64,000 nucleotides of DNA from Celeribacter indicus (GTDB lineage: Bacteria > Pseudomonadota > Alphaproteobacteria > Rhodobacterales > Rhodobacteraceae): assembly GCF_000819565.1 (NCBI RefSeq), contig NZ_CP004393.1, forward strand, positions 1,612,001-1,676,000. The letters run 5' to 3'. Within the stretch, counting starts at the first letter, position 1; each line of letters opens with the position of its first letter. The position numbers and the translations under genes are program-made. This document shows, in pieces, positions 1 through 9,968 of this stretch. The notes beneath the pieces were generated by a model. The model had not been told where the DNA came from, ran no database searches, and was given only the letters and a program-made list of their open reading frames with translations.

Positions 1-356
1 CGGGTGATGCCCATGAAAGTCTTGCCGTACATCTGCTTTTCGCCCCAGACGCCGTAGTCCTCACAGACCGTGCCGTTCTCGTCGGAGAGGAGCGGGATGC
101 CGAGGCTGTGCTTGCGGCAGAAGCTCTCGTGCTTCGTCACGCTGTCCTTGGAGACGCCGAAGACCGCGACGCCGGCGGCGGCGAATTCGTCCTTCAGCGC
201 GGTGAAGTCGAGCGCCTCGGTGGTGCAGCCGGGCGTGTCGTCCTTGGGATAGAAATAGAGGACGACCTTCTGTCCGCGCAGGCCGGAGAGGGTCACCTCG
301 CCGCCGCCATCGCGCGGCAGGGTGAAATCGGGGGCGGGGGAGCCGGGTTCAAGCAT
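1..356 (-). CDS. bcp: Thioredoxin-dependent peroxiredoxin, Bcp/PrxQ family (3' end outside window)
   Basis: Reduces hydroperoxides in the cytoplasm using thioredoxin. Only the first 118 or so residues are present; the C-terminus lies beyond the left edge. The peroxidatic cysteine sits in a DDTPGCTTEA motif (Cys44). There is no cysteine five residues later as in E. coli Bcp; instead Cys80 in ESFCRKH lies 36 residues away, the spacing seen in the alpha-3 subtype of PrxQ (as in Xylella PrxQ). The start ATG at 356-354 follows a GAGGAG ribosome-binding site at good spacing. It is divergent from the AsmA-like gene, with 113 bp between them. Confidence 0.9.
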   Translation of the reverse strand, partial: MLEPGSPAPDFTLPRDGGGEVTLSGLRGQKVVLYFYPKDDTPGCTTEALDFTALKDEFAAAGVAVFGVSKDSVTKHESFCRKHSLGIPLLSDENGTVCEDYGVWGEKQMYGKTFMGIT

Positions 357-469
357 AAGTCATCTCCTCGGTTGGGTGTCCGGCGCATTACGCGTTGCGC
401 AGGCTTTCGGTTTCGTTCTAGGCCGCTTTCGGAGAAGATGGAACCGACCCACGAACACGAGCGGCAAGA

Positions 470-3400
470 ATGATCGACCCCGACGAGGAGGACCAGCGGG
501 AGACCGGCGCCCGGAACCGGGCGGCGGAGGGCGGGACGGCCGCGCGGCCGCGCCGGCGCCGCGCCCACCGCATCGGCCTCTGGACGCTGGCGGTGGCCGG
601 CATCCTCGCGCTGGCGATGATCTTCGCCGTGCTCGCGGTGACCGGGCGCACCATCGTGCTGCCGAATGCCGTCACGGAACGGATCGAGGCGAAGATCAAC
701 CGCGATCTGAACGGGCCGCGCGTCTCCATCGGCCGGATCGTCGCGATGGTCGACCGCAATCTCGTCCCCCGCGTCACGGCGCGCAACGTCGGGCTGATCG
801 ACGCCTCGGGGGCGGAGATCGCCCGGCTCAACGAATTGCGCGCGATTCTGTCGCGCGAGGCGCTGCGCGCGGGGCGGCTGCGGCCCGACGCGCTGCGGGT
901 GTCGGGGGCGCAGATCACGGTGCGGCGGCGGGCGGACGGTTCCTTCGCCTTCGATTTCGGCGGGGCGCGCGGCTCCGTCGGCTCCGCCGCCGAGGTGCTC
1001 GAGGCGGTGGACCGGGCGTTCTCGACCGAGCCGCTCTCCACGATCGCCCGCGTCGACCTGCGGGAGATCACCGTGACGCTCGAGGACGCGCATTCCGGCC
1101 GGATCTGGTCGGCGACGGATGCGGGCGCGAGCCTGAGGAACACGCCGCAGGACATTGACATCACACTCGATTTCGAGCTGTTCAACGGCACCGAGGAGCT
1201 GTCCCGCGTCGCGATGGGCTTCACCTCCCAGAAGGGCTCGCTCGCCACCACGATGTCGCTGTCGGTGGAGGATGCGCCGACCCGCGATTTCGCGCTCCAG
1301 GCGCCCGCGCTCTCGTTCCTGTCGGTCGTGGACGCGCCGGTGTCGGCCAGCATGCGCGGCCGGGTCGGCGCGACCGGCCTGCTCGAGGATTACACCGGCT
1401 CGCTCGAGATCGGCGCCGGCCGGATCGTCGCGGAGGAAGGCGCGCCGCCGCTGGCCTTCGAGGGGGCGAAGGGATATTTCGACTACGATCCCGACCGCGA
1501 GCGGATTTCCTTCCCGCAGTTCACGCTGGCGACCGACGCGCTCGACATCGAGGGCAGCGGCCAGATCCTGCTGGGCGAGTTCGACGGCGTCTGGCCGCGC
1601 AGCTTCACCGGGCAATGGCGCTTCGGCCGGATCCGGGTCGCACCCGAGGGGCTGTTTTCCGAGCCCCTGACCTTCGACCGCGGCTTTGCCGATGTGCGCA
1701 TGCGGCTGGCGCCCTTCCGCCTCGACCTGGGCACGCTCGATCTCGGCCGCGGTGACCTGTGGCTCAGGGGGTCGGGGCGCGCGGCGGCCGGGCCGGAGGG
1801 ATGGGACGCCGCGCTCGACCTCTCCGTCGACGAGATCACCAATGCGCAGCTCCTGGGCCTCTGGCCGCCCGCCGCCATCGCGAAGACCCGCGCCTGGATG
1901 GCGCAGAACATCGCGGCGGCCACCTATCGCGACCTCGACCTCGCGCTGCGCCTCTCGCCGGGACAGAGCCGCCCGGTCTTCGCGCTCGACTGGGATTTCG
2001 ACGGGCTCGACATGCGCTTCATGGCCAGCCAGCCGCCGGTGGCGGAGGGGCGGGGCTATGGCACGATCTTCGGCAACGCGATGACGATCGCGATGGACGG
2101 CGGCACGATCACCCCGCCGCAGGGCGGTCCGGTCGAGGTGGCGGGCACGGTGCTGCGCATTCCCGACATCACCGCGAAACCCGCGCGCATGGAGATCGGC
2201 CTGCACACGCGCTCGCGGATCGAGGCGGGGCTCTCGCTCATGGCCGAACCGCCCTTTTCCATCCTCCGCGCCGCGCCCTTCGGCCCGGACGTGGCCGAGG
2301 GGACGGCGGAGATCCGGGGCGACATCGCCTTTCCGCTGGTGCAGAAGCTGACGCTTCCCGATGTCGGTTTCGCGCTCGAAGGCACGCTCGAGAACGTCTC
2401 CTCCGACCGGCTCATGCCCGGACAGGTGCTGAGCGCGGAGCGCCTCGCGCTCGACGTCGATCCGGAGGGGCTGTCGATCGGGGGCGCGGCACGGGTCGGG
2501 ACGGCAGCGGTCACGGGCGAATGGCGCAAGCGGTTCGGTCCCGACCAGCGCGGCCGCTCGGATGTCGCCGGCCGCGTGACGATCGACCAGGCGCTGCTCG
2601 ACACCTTCGGGATCGTGCTGCCCGAGGGGATGGTGGCGGGCGAGGCGGCGGGCGCGCTCTCCGTCGCGCTGAGGCAGGGCGAGGCGCCGCGGTTCGAGAT
2701 CACCTCGGACCTTGCCGGGCTGCGCCTCAGCTTCCCGCCGCTCGGCTGGGGCAAGCCGCCGGGCACGCGCGGACAGCTGACCCTCGCCGGACTGGCGGGG
2801 GAGCGGCCGGAGATTTCCGAGCTGAGCCTCAGCGGCGCGGGGCTCGAGGCGCAGGGCGGGCGCGTGAGCCTCGGCGCGGACGGCGGGCTCGACCGGCTGA
2901 GCTTCGAACGCTTCGCGCTCGGCTCCTGGCTCGACGTCGCGGGGGCCGTGGTGGGGCAGGGCAAGGGAAAAGCGGTGGCGGTGGAGGTGACGGGCGGGCG
3001 GCTCGACCTGCCGCGCGCGACCTTCGGCGGCGGCGCGGGCGGCGGCGGGACGCCGGCGATCCCGATCTCCGCGCGGCTCGACCGCGTGACCCTGGCCAGG
3101 GGGCAGGAGCTGCGCAACGTCTCGGCACGCCTGTCGGCGCAGGGCGGCGTCACCGGCTCGTTCACCGGCGCGCTCAACGGGCGGGCGACGCTGAACGGCA
3201 CGCTGACACCCGGCACCTACGGGCCGACGATCACGCTCGGCGCGGAGGATGCCGGCGCGGTGATTTCCGCCTCGGGCGTGATCGAGCGCGCCACCGGCGG
3301 CCGGCTCTATGCCGCGCTCACCGCGCTTCCGGGCAAGGCCGGATATGACGGGCGCGTGGTGATCGACAACCTGCGCGTCCATTCCGCGCCGACGCTGGCC

Positions 3401-3799
3401 GAACTGCTCTCCGCCGTCTCGGTCGTCGGGCTCATCGACCAGATGGCAGGCGGCGGGGGCATCCTCTTCACCCGCATCCAGGGCGACTTCACGCTCCTGT
3501 CGGGGCGGCTTTCGCTGCGCGGCGTCACGGCGGAGGGACCGTCGCTTGGCATTTCGCTCGAAGGGCTTTATGACACGGCCGCGAATACGGTGGACTTCCA
3601 GGGGGTCATCTCCCCGGTCTATTTCCTCAACGCGCTCGGTCAGATCGTCTCGCGCAGGGGCGAGGGGCTGTTCGGCTTCACCTATACGCTCACGGGACCG
3701 GCGACGGCCCCGTCGGTCGGAGTGAATCCGCTCTCGATCCTGACCCCCGGCGCGATGCGGGACATCTTCCGCAGGAAGCCCGCCGGACAACCCCGATGA
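470..3799 (+). CDS. AsmA-like / DUF3971 envelope protein
   Basis: An 1109-residue protein with an Arg-rich cytoplasmic N-terminus (about residues 1-35), a single membrane anchor at about 37-62 and a very long periplasmic part rich in beta-strand-like alternation and Gly/Leu/Asp. This is the architecture of the AsmA/YhdP/TamB repeating beta-groove proteins, which in other bacteria affect outer-membrane lipid transport. The C-terminal part (about 960-1090) resembles the AsmA C-terminal domain: it includes GLYDTAANTVDFQGVISP and ends in a short basic tail. Substrate and partners cannot be told from sequence. The nearest purine-rich stretch before the ATG is weak, so a slightly later start is possible. 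queA follows after 15 bp and is probably co-transcribed. Confidence 0.8.
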   Translation: MIDPDEEDQRETGARNRAAEGGTAARPRRRRAHRIGLWTLAVAGILALAMIFAVLAVTGRTIVLPNAVTERIEAKINRDLNGPRVSIGRIVAMVDRNLVPRVTARNVGLIDASGAEIARLNELRAILSREALRAGRLRPDALRVSGAQITVRRRADGSFAFDFGGARGSVGSAAEVLEAVDRAFSTEPLSTIARVDLREITVTLEDAHSGRIWSATDAGASLRNTPQDIDITLDFELFNGTEELSRVAMGFTSQKGSLATTMSLSVEDAPTRDFALQAPALSFLSVVDAPVSASMRGRVGATGLLEDYTGSLEIGAGRIVAEEGAPPLAFEGAKGYFDYDPDRERISFPQFTLATDALDIEGSGQILLGEFDGVWPRSFTGQWRFGRIRVAPEGLFSEPLTFDRGFADVRMRLAPFRLDLGTLDLGRGDLWLRGSGRAAAGPEGWDAALDLSVDEITNAQLLGLWPPAAIAKTRAWMAQNIAAATYRDLDLALRLSPGQSRPVFALDWDFDGLDMRFMASQPPVAEGRGYGTIFGNAMTIAMDGGTITPPQGGPVEVAGTVLRIPDITAKPARMEIGLHTRSRIEAGLSLMAEPPFSILRAAPFGPDVAEGTAEIRGDIAFPLVQKLTLPDVGFALEGTLENVSSDRLMPGQVLSAERLALDVDPEGLSIGGAARVGTAAVTGEWRKRFGPDQRGRSDVAGRVTIDQALLDTFGIVLPEGMVAGEAAGALSVALRQGEAPRFEITSDLAGLRLSFPPLGWGKPPGTRGQLTLAGLAGERPEISELSLSGAGLEAQGGRVSLGADGGLDRLSFERFALGSWLDVAGAVVGQGKGKAVAVEVTGGRLDLPRATFGGGAGGGGTPAIPISARLDRVTLARGQELRNVSARLSAQGGVTGSFTGALNGRATLNGTLTPGTYGPTITLGAEDAGAVISASGVIERATGGRLYAALTALPGKAGYDGRVVIDNLRVHSAPTLAELLSAVSVVGLIDQMAGGGGILFTRIQGDFTLLSGRLSLRGVTAEGPSLGISLEGLYDTAANTVDFQGVISPVYFLNALGQIVSRRGEGLFGFTYTLTGPATAPSVGVNPLSILTPGAMRDIFRRKPAGQPR

Positions 3800-3814
3800 G
3801 GCGAGGCGCCGTCC

Positions 3815-4876
3815 ATGAAACTGTCCGATTTCGATTTCGACCTGCCCGAGGCGCTGATCGCGACCCGGCCCGCGAAGCCGCGTTCCTCCGCGCGGCTGCT
3901 GGTCGCCACGCCCGATGCGATCCATGACGGGACGGTGACCGATCTCACCCGCTGGTTCCGGCCCGGAGACCGGCTCGTGCTCAACGACACGAAGGTGCTG
4001 CCGGCGCGGCTCACCGGCACGCGGGGGCGCGACACGGCGGAAGGCTACCGCGAGGCGCGGATCGAGGTCACGCTGCTGGAGCCGCAGGCGGAGGCGGGAC
4101 AGTGGCGGGTGCTCGTCAAGCCGCTGAAGAAGCTGCGCGAGGGCGAGACGGTGCGGTTCTCCGACGCTCTCTCTGCCGTGCTGGTCGCGAAGGAGGACGG
4201 CGAGGCCGTGGTCGCCTTCAACCTCGCGGGCGGGGATTTCGATCGCGCGCTCGCGGAGGCGGGATCCATGCCGCTGCCCCCCTATATCGAGGCGAAGCGC
4301 AAGGCCGACAGCCAGGACAAGGTGGATTACCAGACGGTCTGGGCGAAGACGCTCGGCGCGGTCGCCTCCCCGACCGCGTCGCTGCATTTCGACGAGCCGC
4401 TCCTCGAGGCGCTGGCGCGGATGGGGGTGGAGTTCACCTACGTGACCCTGCATGTCGGGGCCGGAACCTTCCTTCCCGTCAAGGTCGACGATGTGTCCGA
4501 GCACCGGATGCATTCGGAATGGGGCGAGGTGACGGAGCGCGCCGCCGCCGAGATCAACGCGACGAAGGCCGCGGGCGGGCGGGTGATCCCCGTCGGCACC
4601 ACCGCGCTCCGGCTGATCGAGAGCGCCGCGCCCGAGCCGGGGCGGATCGCGCCCTTCCTGGGGGAGACCGACATCTTCATCACGCCGGGCTACACGTTCC
4701 GCATGACCGACGCGCTGATGACCAATTTCCACCTGCCGAAATCGACGCTCCTGATGCTCGTCTCGGCGCTGATGGGGCGCGAGCGGATGCGGGAGGTCTA
4801 CGATCACGCGGTGGCGGAGAAATACCGCTTCTTCTCCTATGGCGATTCCTCCCTGCTCCTGCCGCAGGGGGCGTGA
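3815..4876 (+). CDS. queA: tRNA preQ1(34) S-adenosylmethionine ribosyltransferase-isomerase
   Basis: Transfers and isomerises the ribosyl group of SAM onto preQ1 at position 34 of target tRNAs, giving epoxyqueuosine. The 353 residues match the normal family length. Recognisable family segments are the N-terminal [16 protein letters not shown], the loop [14 protein letters not shown], the [14 protein letters not shown] segment, [14 protein letters not shown], and the C-terminal [19 protein letters not shown]. It lies 15 bp after the AsmA-like gene and has a GAGGCGAGG stretch ahead of the ATG. No other queuosine gene (tgt, queG) is in the window. Confidence 0.95.
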   Translation: MKLSDFDFDLPEALIATRPAKPRSSARLLVATPDAIHDGTVTDLTRWFRPGDRLVLNDTKVLPARLTGTRGRDTAEGYREARIEVTLLEPQAEAGQWRVLVKPLKKLREGETVRFSDALSAVLVAKEDGEAVVAFNLAGGDFDRALAEAGSMPLPPYIEAKRKADSQDKVDYQTVWAKTLGAVASPTASLHFDEPLLEALARMGVEFTYVTLHVGAGTFLPVKVDDVSEHRMHSEWGEVTERAAAEINATKAAGGRVIPVGTTALRLIESAAPEPGRIAPFLGETDIFITPGYTFRMTDALMTNFHLPKSTLLMLVSALMGRERMREVYDHAVAEKYRFFSYGDSSLLLPQGA

Positions 4877-4957
4877 GCGCGGCCGCGCCCGGCCGAATTT
4901 TGACCGGACGGTCCGCTCCGGCTTTCCCCCTCTCCGCGAATCTGGCAGGGCAGGATC

Positions 4958-6220
4958 ATGAACCAGGTTCTCAGATCCTCCGCGCCGCTGCTCGCGGGCA
5001 TCCTCCTGCTGATGATCGGCAACGGTCTTCAGGGCTCGCTGCTCGGTGTGCGCGGGGTGCTCGAGGGATTCTCGACGCTCGAGATCTCGGTTGTCATGTC
5101 GGGCTATTTCGCGGGCTTCCTCGGCGGGTCGCGCATGGCGCCGATCCTGATCCGACGGGTCGGGCATGTGCGGGTCTTCGCGGCACTCGCCTCCTTCATC
5201 TCCGCCGCGCTCATCCTCTTTCCGGTGGTCACCGATCCGTGGATCTGGACGGCGCTGCGCGTGCTGCTGGGTTTCTGCTTCTCCGGCGTCTACGTCACCT
5301 CGGAGAGCTGGCTGAACAACGCCGCCTCCAACGAGGTGCGCGGCAAGGCGCTGTCGGCCTATATGCTCGTGCAGATGTCCGGCATCATCCTCGCACAGTG
5401 GATCCTGTCGCAGGGCGATCCCTCGGGCTTCGTGCTGTTCATCGTGCCCTCGGTCCTCGTCTCCGTCTCCATCGCGCCGATCCTGCTGTCGGTGACGCCG
5501 ACGCCCGCCTTCGAGACCTCCAAGCCGATGACGCTCCGGGAGCTGTTCCGCGTCTCGCCGCTGGGATGTGTCGGCATGTTCCTCATGGGCGGTGTCTTCG
5601 CCGCGCAGATGGCGATGGCCTCGGTCTATGCCTCGCAGGCCGGATTCAGCCTGCCGCAGCTCTCGAGCTTCATCGCCGCGATCTACGTGGGGGCGGTGGC
5701 CTTCCAGATCCCGATCGGCTGGATCTCCGACCATATGGACCGCCGCCAGGTGATCCTCGGTGCGGCGGGCGTGGGGGCGCTGGCCTGCGTCGGGGGAATG
5801 CTGCTGCCCGGTTCCTACTATCTCGCGCTCGGCGTCGCCTTCATCGCCGGCGGGATGGCCAACCCGCTCTATTCCCTGCTCATCGCGCATACGAACGACT
5901 ATCTGAACCCCGAGGACATGGCCTCCTCCTCCGGCGGGCTGCTGTTCATCAACGGTGTCGGCGCGGTGGGCGGACCGATCGTCGCCGGCTGGCTGCTGGG
6001 CGCCGTGGGTCCGCGCGGCTACTGGCTGATGCAGGCGGTGCTGATGGGCGCCGTCGCGCTCTACGCGCTCTGGCGCATGACCCGCCGCGCCGCCGTGCCG
6101 GTCGAGGACACGTCCTCCTATGTGCCGATCATGCCCTCGGCCTCTCCGGTGGCCGCGGAGGTCGCGCAGGAAGTCGCCATCGAACGCGCCGACGAGGCGA
6201 GCGATGCTTCAGAACGGTAA
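4958..6220 (+). CDS. MFS transporter, YcaD-like
   Basis: A 420-residue, 12-helix major facilitator. The first helix starts at about residue 10; the loop RMAPILIRRVGHVR after helix 2 and a DHMDRRQ motif after helix 8 match MFS motif A positions. The segment ESWLNNAASNEVRGKALS after helix 4 is typical of the YcaD/CsbX-like branch. The C-terminus ends in a soluble acidic tail of about 45 residues. Substrate is unknown. An AGGGCAGGA purine tract precedes the ATG. It follows queA by 81 bp and could be read through from it, though the gap also allows its own promoter. Confidence 0.8.
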   Translation: MNQVLRSSAPLLAGILLLMIGNGLQGSLLGVRGVLEGFSTLEISVVMSGYFAGFLGGSRMAPILIRRVGHVRVFAALASFISAALILFPVVTDPWIWTALRVLLGFCFSGVYVTSESWLNNAASNEVRGKALSAYMLVQMSGIILAQWILSQGDPSGFVLFIVPSVLVSVSIAPILLSVTPTPAFETSKPMTLRELFRVSPLGCVGMFLMGGVFAAQMAMASVYASQAGFSLPQLSSFIAAIYVGAVAFQIPIGWISDHMDRRQVILGAAGVGALACVGGMLLPGSYYLALGVAFIAGGMANPLYSLLIAHTNDYLNPEDMASSSGGLLFINGVGAVGGPIVAGWLLGAVGPRGYWLMQAVLMGAVALYALWRMTRRAAVPVEDTSSYVPIMPSASPVAAEVAQEVAIERADEASDASER

Positions 6221-6354
6221 CCTCGCGTGATGTTAGCGTATGACGTTAGCGCGCAACAAATGTAAAATCGCGTCGCAGTTTCGGATAATTTACTTGCGCC
6301 CACCGATCATGGGTGTAACCGTTTTGTCAAAGGCAAGGCCGTCCAGAGGAGCAT

Positions 6355-6966
6355 ATGATGGCGCAACCGCAGGTTCTCGACACGCAGAAATCCCCGGAGG
6401 AGATTCTCGCCTTCTGGCTTGACGAGCTCGGCCCGGCGAACTGGTACAAGGCGGAGGCGGCGCTCGACCGGCGCATCCGCGACGGATTTCTCGCGACATG
6501 GCAAAAGGCGCAGGACGGGGCCTATTCGCTCTGGCTGACCTATCCGTCCGGGGCGCTCGCCTATGTCATCCTCAACGACCAGATGCCGCGCAACATGTTC
6601 CGCGACGAGGGCAGGGCCTTTGCCTCCGACCGCCAGGCGCTCGCCGCCGCCAAGGCCGCGATCGACAAGGGCTGGGACATGCGCATCGACCCGCCGGCGC
6701 GGCAGTTCTTCTACCTGCCGCTGATGCATTCGGAATGCCTCACGGATCAGGACCGCTGCGTGCGGCTCATGCACGACCGCCTGCCGGGGCAGGGCGACAA
6801 CCTGCGCCACGCGCGGGCGCATCGCGAGGTGATCCGCCAGTTCGGCCGCTTCCCCTACCGCAACGATGCGCTGACGCGGCACAGCACCGCGCTCGAGGTG
6901 AAATTCCTCGACGGGGGCGGGTATGACGCGCTGTTGAAGACCCTCAACGAGGCCGAGGCCGCCTGA
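6355..6966 (+). CDS. DUF924 family protein
   Basis: A 203-residue soluble protein of the DUF924 (TPR-like) family, widespread in Proteobacteria and without a firm biochemical role. Family hallmarks visible are ILAFWLDELGPANWYK at the N-terminus, YVILNDQMPRNMFR, RQFFYLPLMHSECL and the C-terminal RFPYRNDAL. An AGAGGAG ribosome-binding site lies just upstream; ATG codons at 6355 and 6358 are both possible and the second has the better spacing. It is preceded by 134 bp that include two 11-bp near-identical direct repeats (TGAYGTTAGCG at 6228 and 6241). Confidence 0.85.
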   Translation: MMAQPQVLDTQKSPEEILAFWLDELGPANWYKAEAALDRRIRDGFLATWQKAQDGAYSLWLTYPSGALAYVILNDQMPRNMFRDEGRAFASDRQALAAAKAAIDKGWDMRIDPPARQFFYLPLMHSECLTDQDRCVRLMHDRLPGQGDNLRHARAHREVIRQFGRFPYRNDALTRHSTALEVKFLDGGGYDALLKTLNEAEAA

Positions 6967-7055
6967 GCCTCCGCCGCTTGAACGACCCTGTGTCCGGGCT
7001 AGCTATGCGCTGCGCGGGACACAGGCTTTCGGACATTCCTCCGCCTTCCCGTTGC

Positions 7056-7087
7056 CCCGAAATTCGGGATAGTTTAGTGTCAAACTA
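7056..7087. promoter_or_regulatory. Two adjacent dyads upstream of lpdA
   Basis: A near-perfect palindrome CCCGAAATTCGGG (7056-7068) is followed directly by TAGTTT-N6-AAACTA (7070-7087), ending 30 bp before the lpdA start. Either could be an operator (the second has the look of a MarR-type or other dimer site) or a promoter-proximal structure. No regulator can be assigned. Confidence 0.35.
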
Positions 7088-7117
7088 ATTTCAATCCGGG
7101 ACCTGCGGGAGGATCTC

Positions 7118-8512
7118 ATGGCAGACAGGAACTTCGACCTCATCGTGATCGGGTCCGGCCCCGGCGGCTATGTCGCCGCGATCCGGGCGGCGCAGCTCGG
7201 GCTGACGGTCGCCTGTGTCGAACGCGAGAGCCTCGGCGGGATCTGCCTCAACTGGGGCTGCATCCCGACCAAGGCGCTGCTGCGCTCCGCCGAAGTCTTT
7301 CACATGATGCACAGGGCGAAGGAATTCGGCCTGTCGGCGGAGAAGATCGGCTTCGACCTCGATGCCGTGGTCGACCGCTCGCGCAAGGTGGCCGCGCAGA
7401 TGAACGGCGGGATCAAGTCGCTGTTCAGGAAGAACGGCGTCACGGCGGTGATGGGCGAGGCGAAACTCGCAGGCAAGGGCAGGGTCGAGGTCCGCACCGA
7501 CAAGGGCACGGAGACGCTGACGGCGAAGAACATCATCGTCGCCACCGGCGCGCGGGCGCGGGAACTGCCGGGGCTCGAGGCGGATGGCGATCTCGTCTGG
7601 ACCTATCGCCACGCGCTGAAACCGTCGCGGATGCCGAAGAAGCTGCTCGTCATCGGCTCGGGCGCGATCGGCATCGAATTCGCGAGCTTCTACAACACGC
7701 TCGGCGCCGACACGACGGTGGTCGAGGTGATGGACCGCGTGCTTCCCGTCGAGGACAAGGACATCTCCGCCTTCGCGAAGAAGCAGTTCGAGAAACAGGG
7801 GATGAAGATCCTGCAAAAGACCACGGTCAAGACGCTGGACCGGGCGAAGGGCAAGGTCACGGCCCATCTCGAGGCGGGCGGAAAGACCACGACGGAGGAA
7901 TTCGACACGGTGATCTCCGCCGTCGGCATCGTCGGCAATGTCGAGGGGCTGGGGCTCGAGGAGGCGGGGGTGAAGATCGACCGCACCCATGTCGTCACCG
8001 ACGACTATTGCCGCACGGGCGTCGAGGGGCTCTATGCCATCGGCGACATCGCCGGCGCGCCCTGGCTCGCGCACAAGGCGAGCCACGAGGGCGTGATGGT
8101 GGCCGAGCTGATCGCCGGGGAAAAGGTTCATCCGATCAAGCCGGGCAGCATCGCGGGCTGCACCTATTGCCATCCCCAGGTCGCCTCCGTCGGCCTCACG
8201 GAGGAGAAGGCGCGCGAGGCGGGCCATGAGATCAGGGTCGGCAAGTTCCCCTTCATCGGCAACGGCAAGGCGGTCGCCATGGGCGAGGCCGAGGGCTTGG
8301 TGAAGACCGTCTTCGACGCGAAGACCGGCGAGCTTCTGGGCGCGCATATGGTGGGCGCGGAGGTGACGGAGATGATCCAGGGCTATGTCATCGGCCGCAC
8401 GCTCGAGACCACGGAGGAGGAGCTGATCGAGACGGTCTTCCCGCATCCGACCATGTCGGAGATGATGCACGAGGCGGTGCTCGCCGCCTATGGCCGGGCG
8501 CTGCATATCTGA
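7118..8512 (+). CDS. lpdA: Dihydrolipoyl dehydrogenase (E3)
   Basis: FAD-dependent E3 component of 2-oxoacid dehydrogenase complexes; it reoxidises dihydrolipoamide with NAD+. The 464 residues are full length: FAD-binding GSGPGGYVAAIRAAQLG near the N-terminus, redox disulfide in GICLNWGCIPTKALL, NAD-binding GSGAIGIEFASFYNTLGA, second FAD motif GLYAIGDIAG, and the C-terminal catalytic His-Glu region in FPHPTMSEMMHEA. No E1 or E2 gene is adjacent, so the complex it serves is not shown here; in this family a stand-alone or pdh-linked copy is common. A GGGAGGA site precedes the ATG. Confidence 0.95.
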   Translation: MADRNFDLIVIGSGPGGYVAAIRAAQLGLTVACVERESLGGICLNWGCIPTKALLRSAEVFHMMHRAKEFGLSAEKIGFDLDAVVDRSRKVAAQMNGGIKSLFRKNGVTAVMGEAKLAGKGRVEVRTDKGTETLTAKNIIVATGARARELPGLEADGDLVWTYRHALKPSRMPKKLLVIGSGAIGIEFASFYNTLGADTTVVEVMDRVLPVEDKDISAFAKKQFEKQGMKILQKTTVKTLDRAKGKVTAHLEAGGKTTTEEFDTVISAVGIVGNVEGLGLEEAGVKIDRTHVVTDDYCRTGVEGLYAIGDIAGAPWLAHKASHEGVMVAELIAGEKVHPIKPGSIAGCTYCHPQVASVGLTEEKAREAGHEIRVGKFPFIGNGKAVAMGEAEGLVKTVFDAKTGELLGAHMVGAEVTEMIQGYVIGRTLETTEEELIETVFPHPTMSEMMHEAVLAAYGRALHI

Positions 8513-8515
8513 GGC

Positions 8516-8896
8516 ATGTCCGGTGCGGTGACGCGGGATGGCCGTTCCGGGCGGGAGCCGCTCGTCGAGATCGGCCGCGCCATGGGGGCGGCCGATGTGG
8601 CCCTGCTGGAGGCCGCCTTCGGAGCGACGGACATCCCGCTCGTCCTGCTGCACAGCCAGCATCACCGCAATGTGCCGCATCTCGCCGTGGCGCTGGGCGG
8701 CATGCCGGTCTGCGTGCCGCTGTCCCGGCGGGAGGAGGCGGCGGCGCTGCTCGAAGGCATCGCGCCCGTCCACCGGCTGCGTTTTCGCGGGCCGGCGGTC
8801 GTGGTCCTCGTGCTGGTTTCGCTGCTCTTCGGCGCCGTTCCCATGCCGATGAACGCCACCTTCCCGCGCTGGCGCGTGGAGGCCCCCGCCGCCTGA
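8516..8896 (+). CDS. Small hypothetical membrane protein downstream of lpdA
   Basis: 126 residues beginning 3 bp after the lpdA stop, so very likely translationally linked to it. I do not recognise the family. The N-terminal two thirds are soluble-looking with a hydrophobic patch (IPLVLLHSQHH), followed by one clear transmembrane helix near residues 93-110 (PAVVVLVLVSLLFGAVP) and a short tail. Codon use matches the neighbouring genes (GC-rich third positions), which argues that it is real. Role unknown. Confidence 0.6.
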   Translation: MSGAVTRDGRSGREPLVEIGRAMGAADVALLEAAFGATDIPLVLLHSQHHRNVPHLAVALGGMPVCVPLSRREEAAALLEGIAPVHRLRFRGPAVVVLVLVSLLFGAVPMPMNATFPRWRVEAPAA

Positions 8897-9002
8897 GCTC
8901 CGCATCCGCGCACAGATGACCCGCAGCCCCGTCGCCTGCTGCATGGGTGATATTATCTGCGCCCCTCTTGTGCGAAAATGAAGGTCATGTAATCTGCGCG
9001 GC

Positions 9003-9968
9003 ATGACTGACTGGGATTCTCTGAGATATATCCTCGCCGTGGCGCGCGAGGGCGGACTGTCGGGCGCGGCGCGGGTGCTGGGCGTGAACCATGCCACCGT
9101 CTCGCGCCAGCTCGCGAAGGCCGAGGAGGCCGCCGGCGTGCGCTTTTTCACGCGCCTCGCCTCCGGGCTCCAGCCGACCGAGGCGGGGCAGGTCGCCATC
9201 GCCCATGCCGAGGAGGTGGAGGCGCGGATGGTCGCGCTCGACATGGCGCTCGCCGCGCGCGACGAGACCGAGGAGGGCGAGCTGAAGGTCACGATCCCGC
9301 CGCTCGTCGCGGAGAACCATTTCGCCGAGGACGTGAAGGCGTTCAAGGAACTGCACCCGGCCATCGACCTCCAGATCCTCGGCGCGACCGAAGTGCTCAA
9401 CCTGCACCGGCGCGAGGCCGATGTGGCGATCCGGGTCACCCATTCGCCGGAGGAAAGCCTCTGGGGCCGGATGGTGACGCAGCAGCGGGCCGGATGGTTC
9501 GCCTCCCCCGCCTTCATCGAGGAATATCGCGACGTGCTCGAGGGGCGCGACAACGAGACCCGGCTGCCCTATATCGCCTTTCTCGCCTGGGCCTCGACCA
9601 ATCCGGCCGGGCTGTTTTCCGACCTGCCGAACTGCCGCGTCGCGATGCGCACCGACGACATGGTGACCGCGCTCGCGCTCGCCCGGCAGGGGGTCGGCAT
9701 GGTCCGCACCGCGCATTTCCTCGGGGAAAGCGATCCGGCCCTCGTGCGCGTGCCGGAGCTTGCGCTGACCGACCACGTCCCGATCTGGGTGCTGACCCAT
9801 CCCGACCTGCGCCATGTGCCGCGCGTCACGGAATTCATGCGCTTCATCGCCGGTCGCTTCACGGCGCGGCGGCGCTTCTACATGGGGCCCGACGCCTCCT
9901 CCGCCGATACGGTGACCCGCCCGGACGGCGCGAAATTCGAGGGCACGGTCTCCGAGGCGGCGGAATAG
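9003..9968 (+). CDS. LysR-family transcriptional regulator
   Basis: A 321-residue LysR-type regulator. The N-terminal winged helix-turn-helix is clear: [20 protein letters not shown] and [22 protein letters not shown] linker helix and a periplasmic-binding-like effector domain follow (about residues 90-290). The C-terminus carries about 30 extra residues. The target is not evident: the gene stands alone between lpdA and uvrA and is not divergent from a neighbour. Two direct ATCTGCGC repeats (8955 and 8992) lie just upstream and could be part of an autoregulatory site, which is speculative. Confidence 0.85.
   Translation: MTDWDSLRYILAVAREGGLSGAARVLGVNHATVSRQLAKAEEAAGVRFFTRLASGLQPTEAGQVAIAHAEEVEARMVALDMALAARDETEEGELKVTIPPLVAENHFAEDVKAFKELHPAIDLQILGATEVLNLHRREADVAIRVTHSPEESLWGRMVTQQRAGWFASPAFIEEYRDVLEGRDNETRLPYIAFLAWASTNPAGLFSDLPNCRVAMRTDDMVTALALARQGVGMVRTAHFLGESDPALVRVPELALTDHVPIWVLTHPDLRHVPRVTEFMRFIAGRFTARRRFYMGPDASSADTVTRPDGAKFEGTVSEAAE

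Noticed and set aside
293..5890. A 1865-residue open frame on the minus strand antisense to the AsmA-like, queA and MFS genes
   Set aside because: It is the mirror of GC-rich coding sequence: Arg/Asp/Gly/His-rich translation with no domain, and it runs through three well-supported genes on the other strand.
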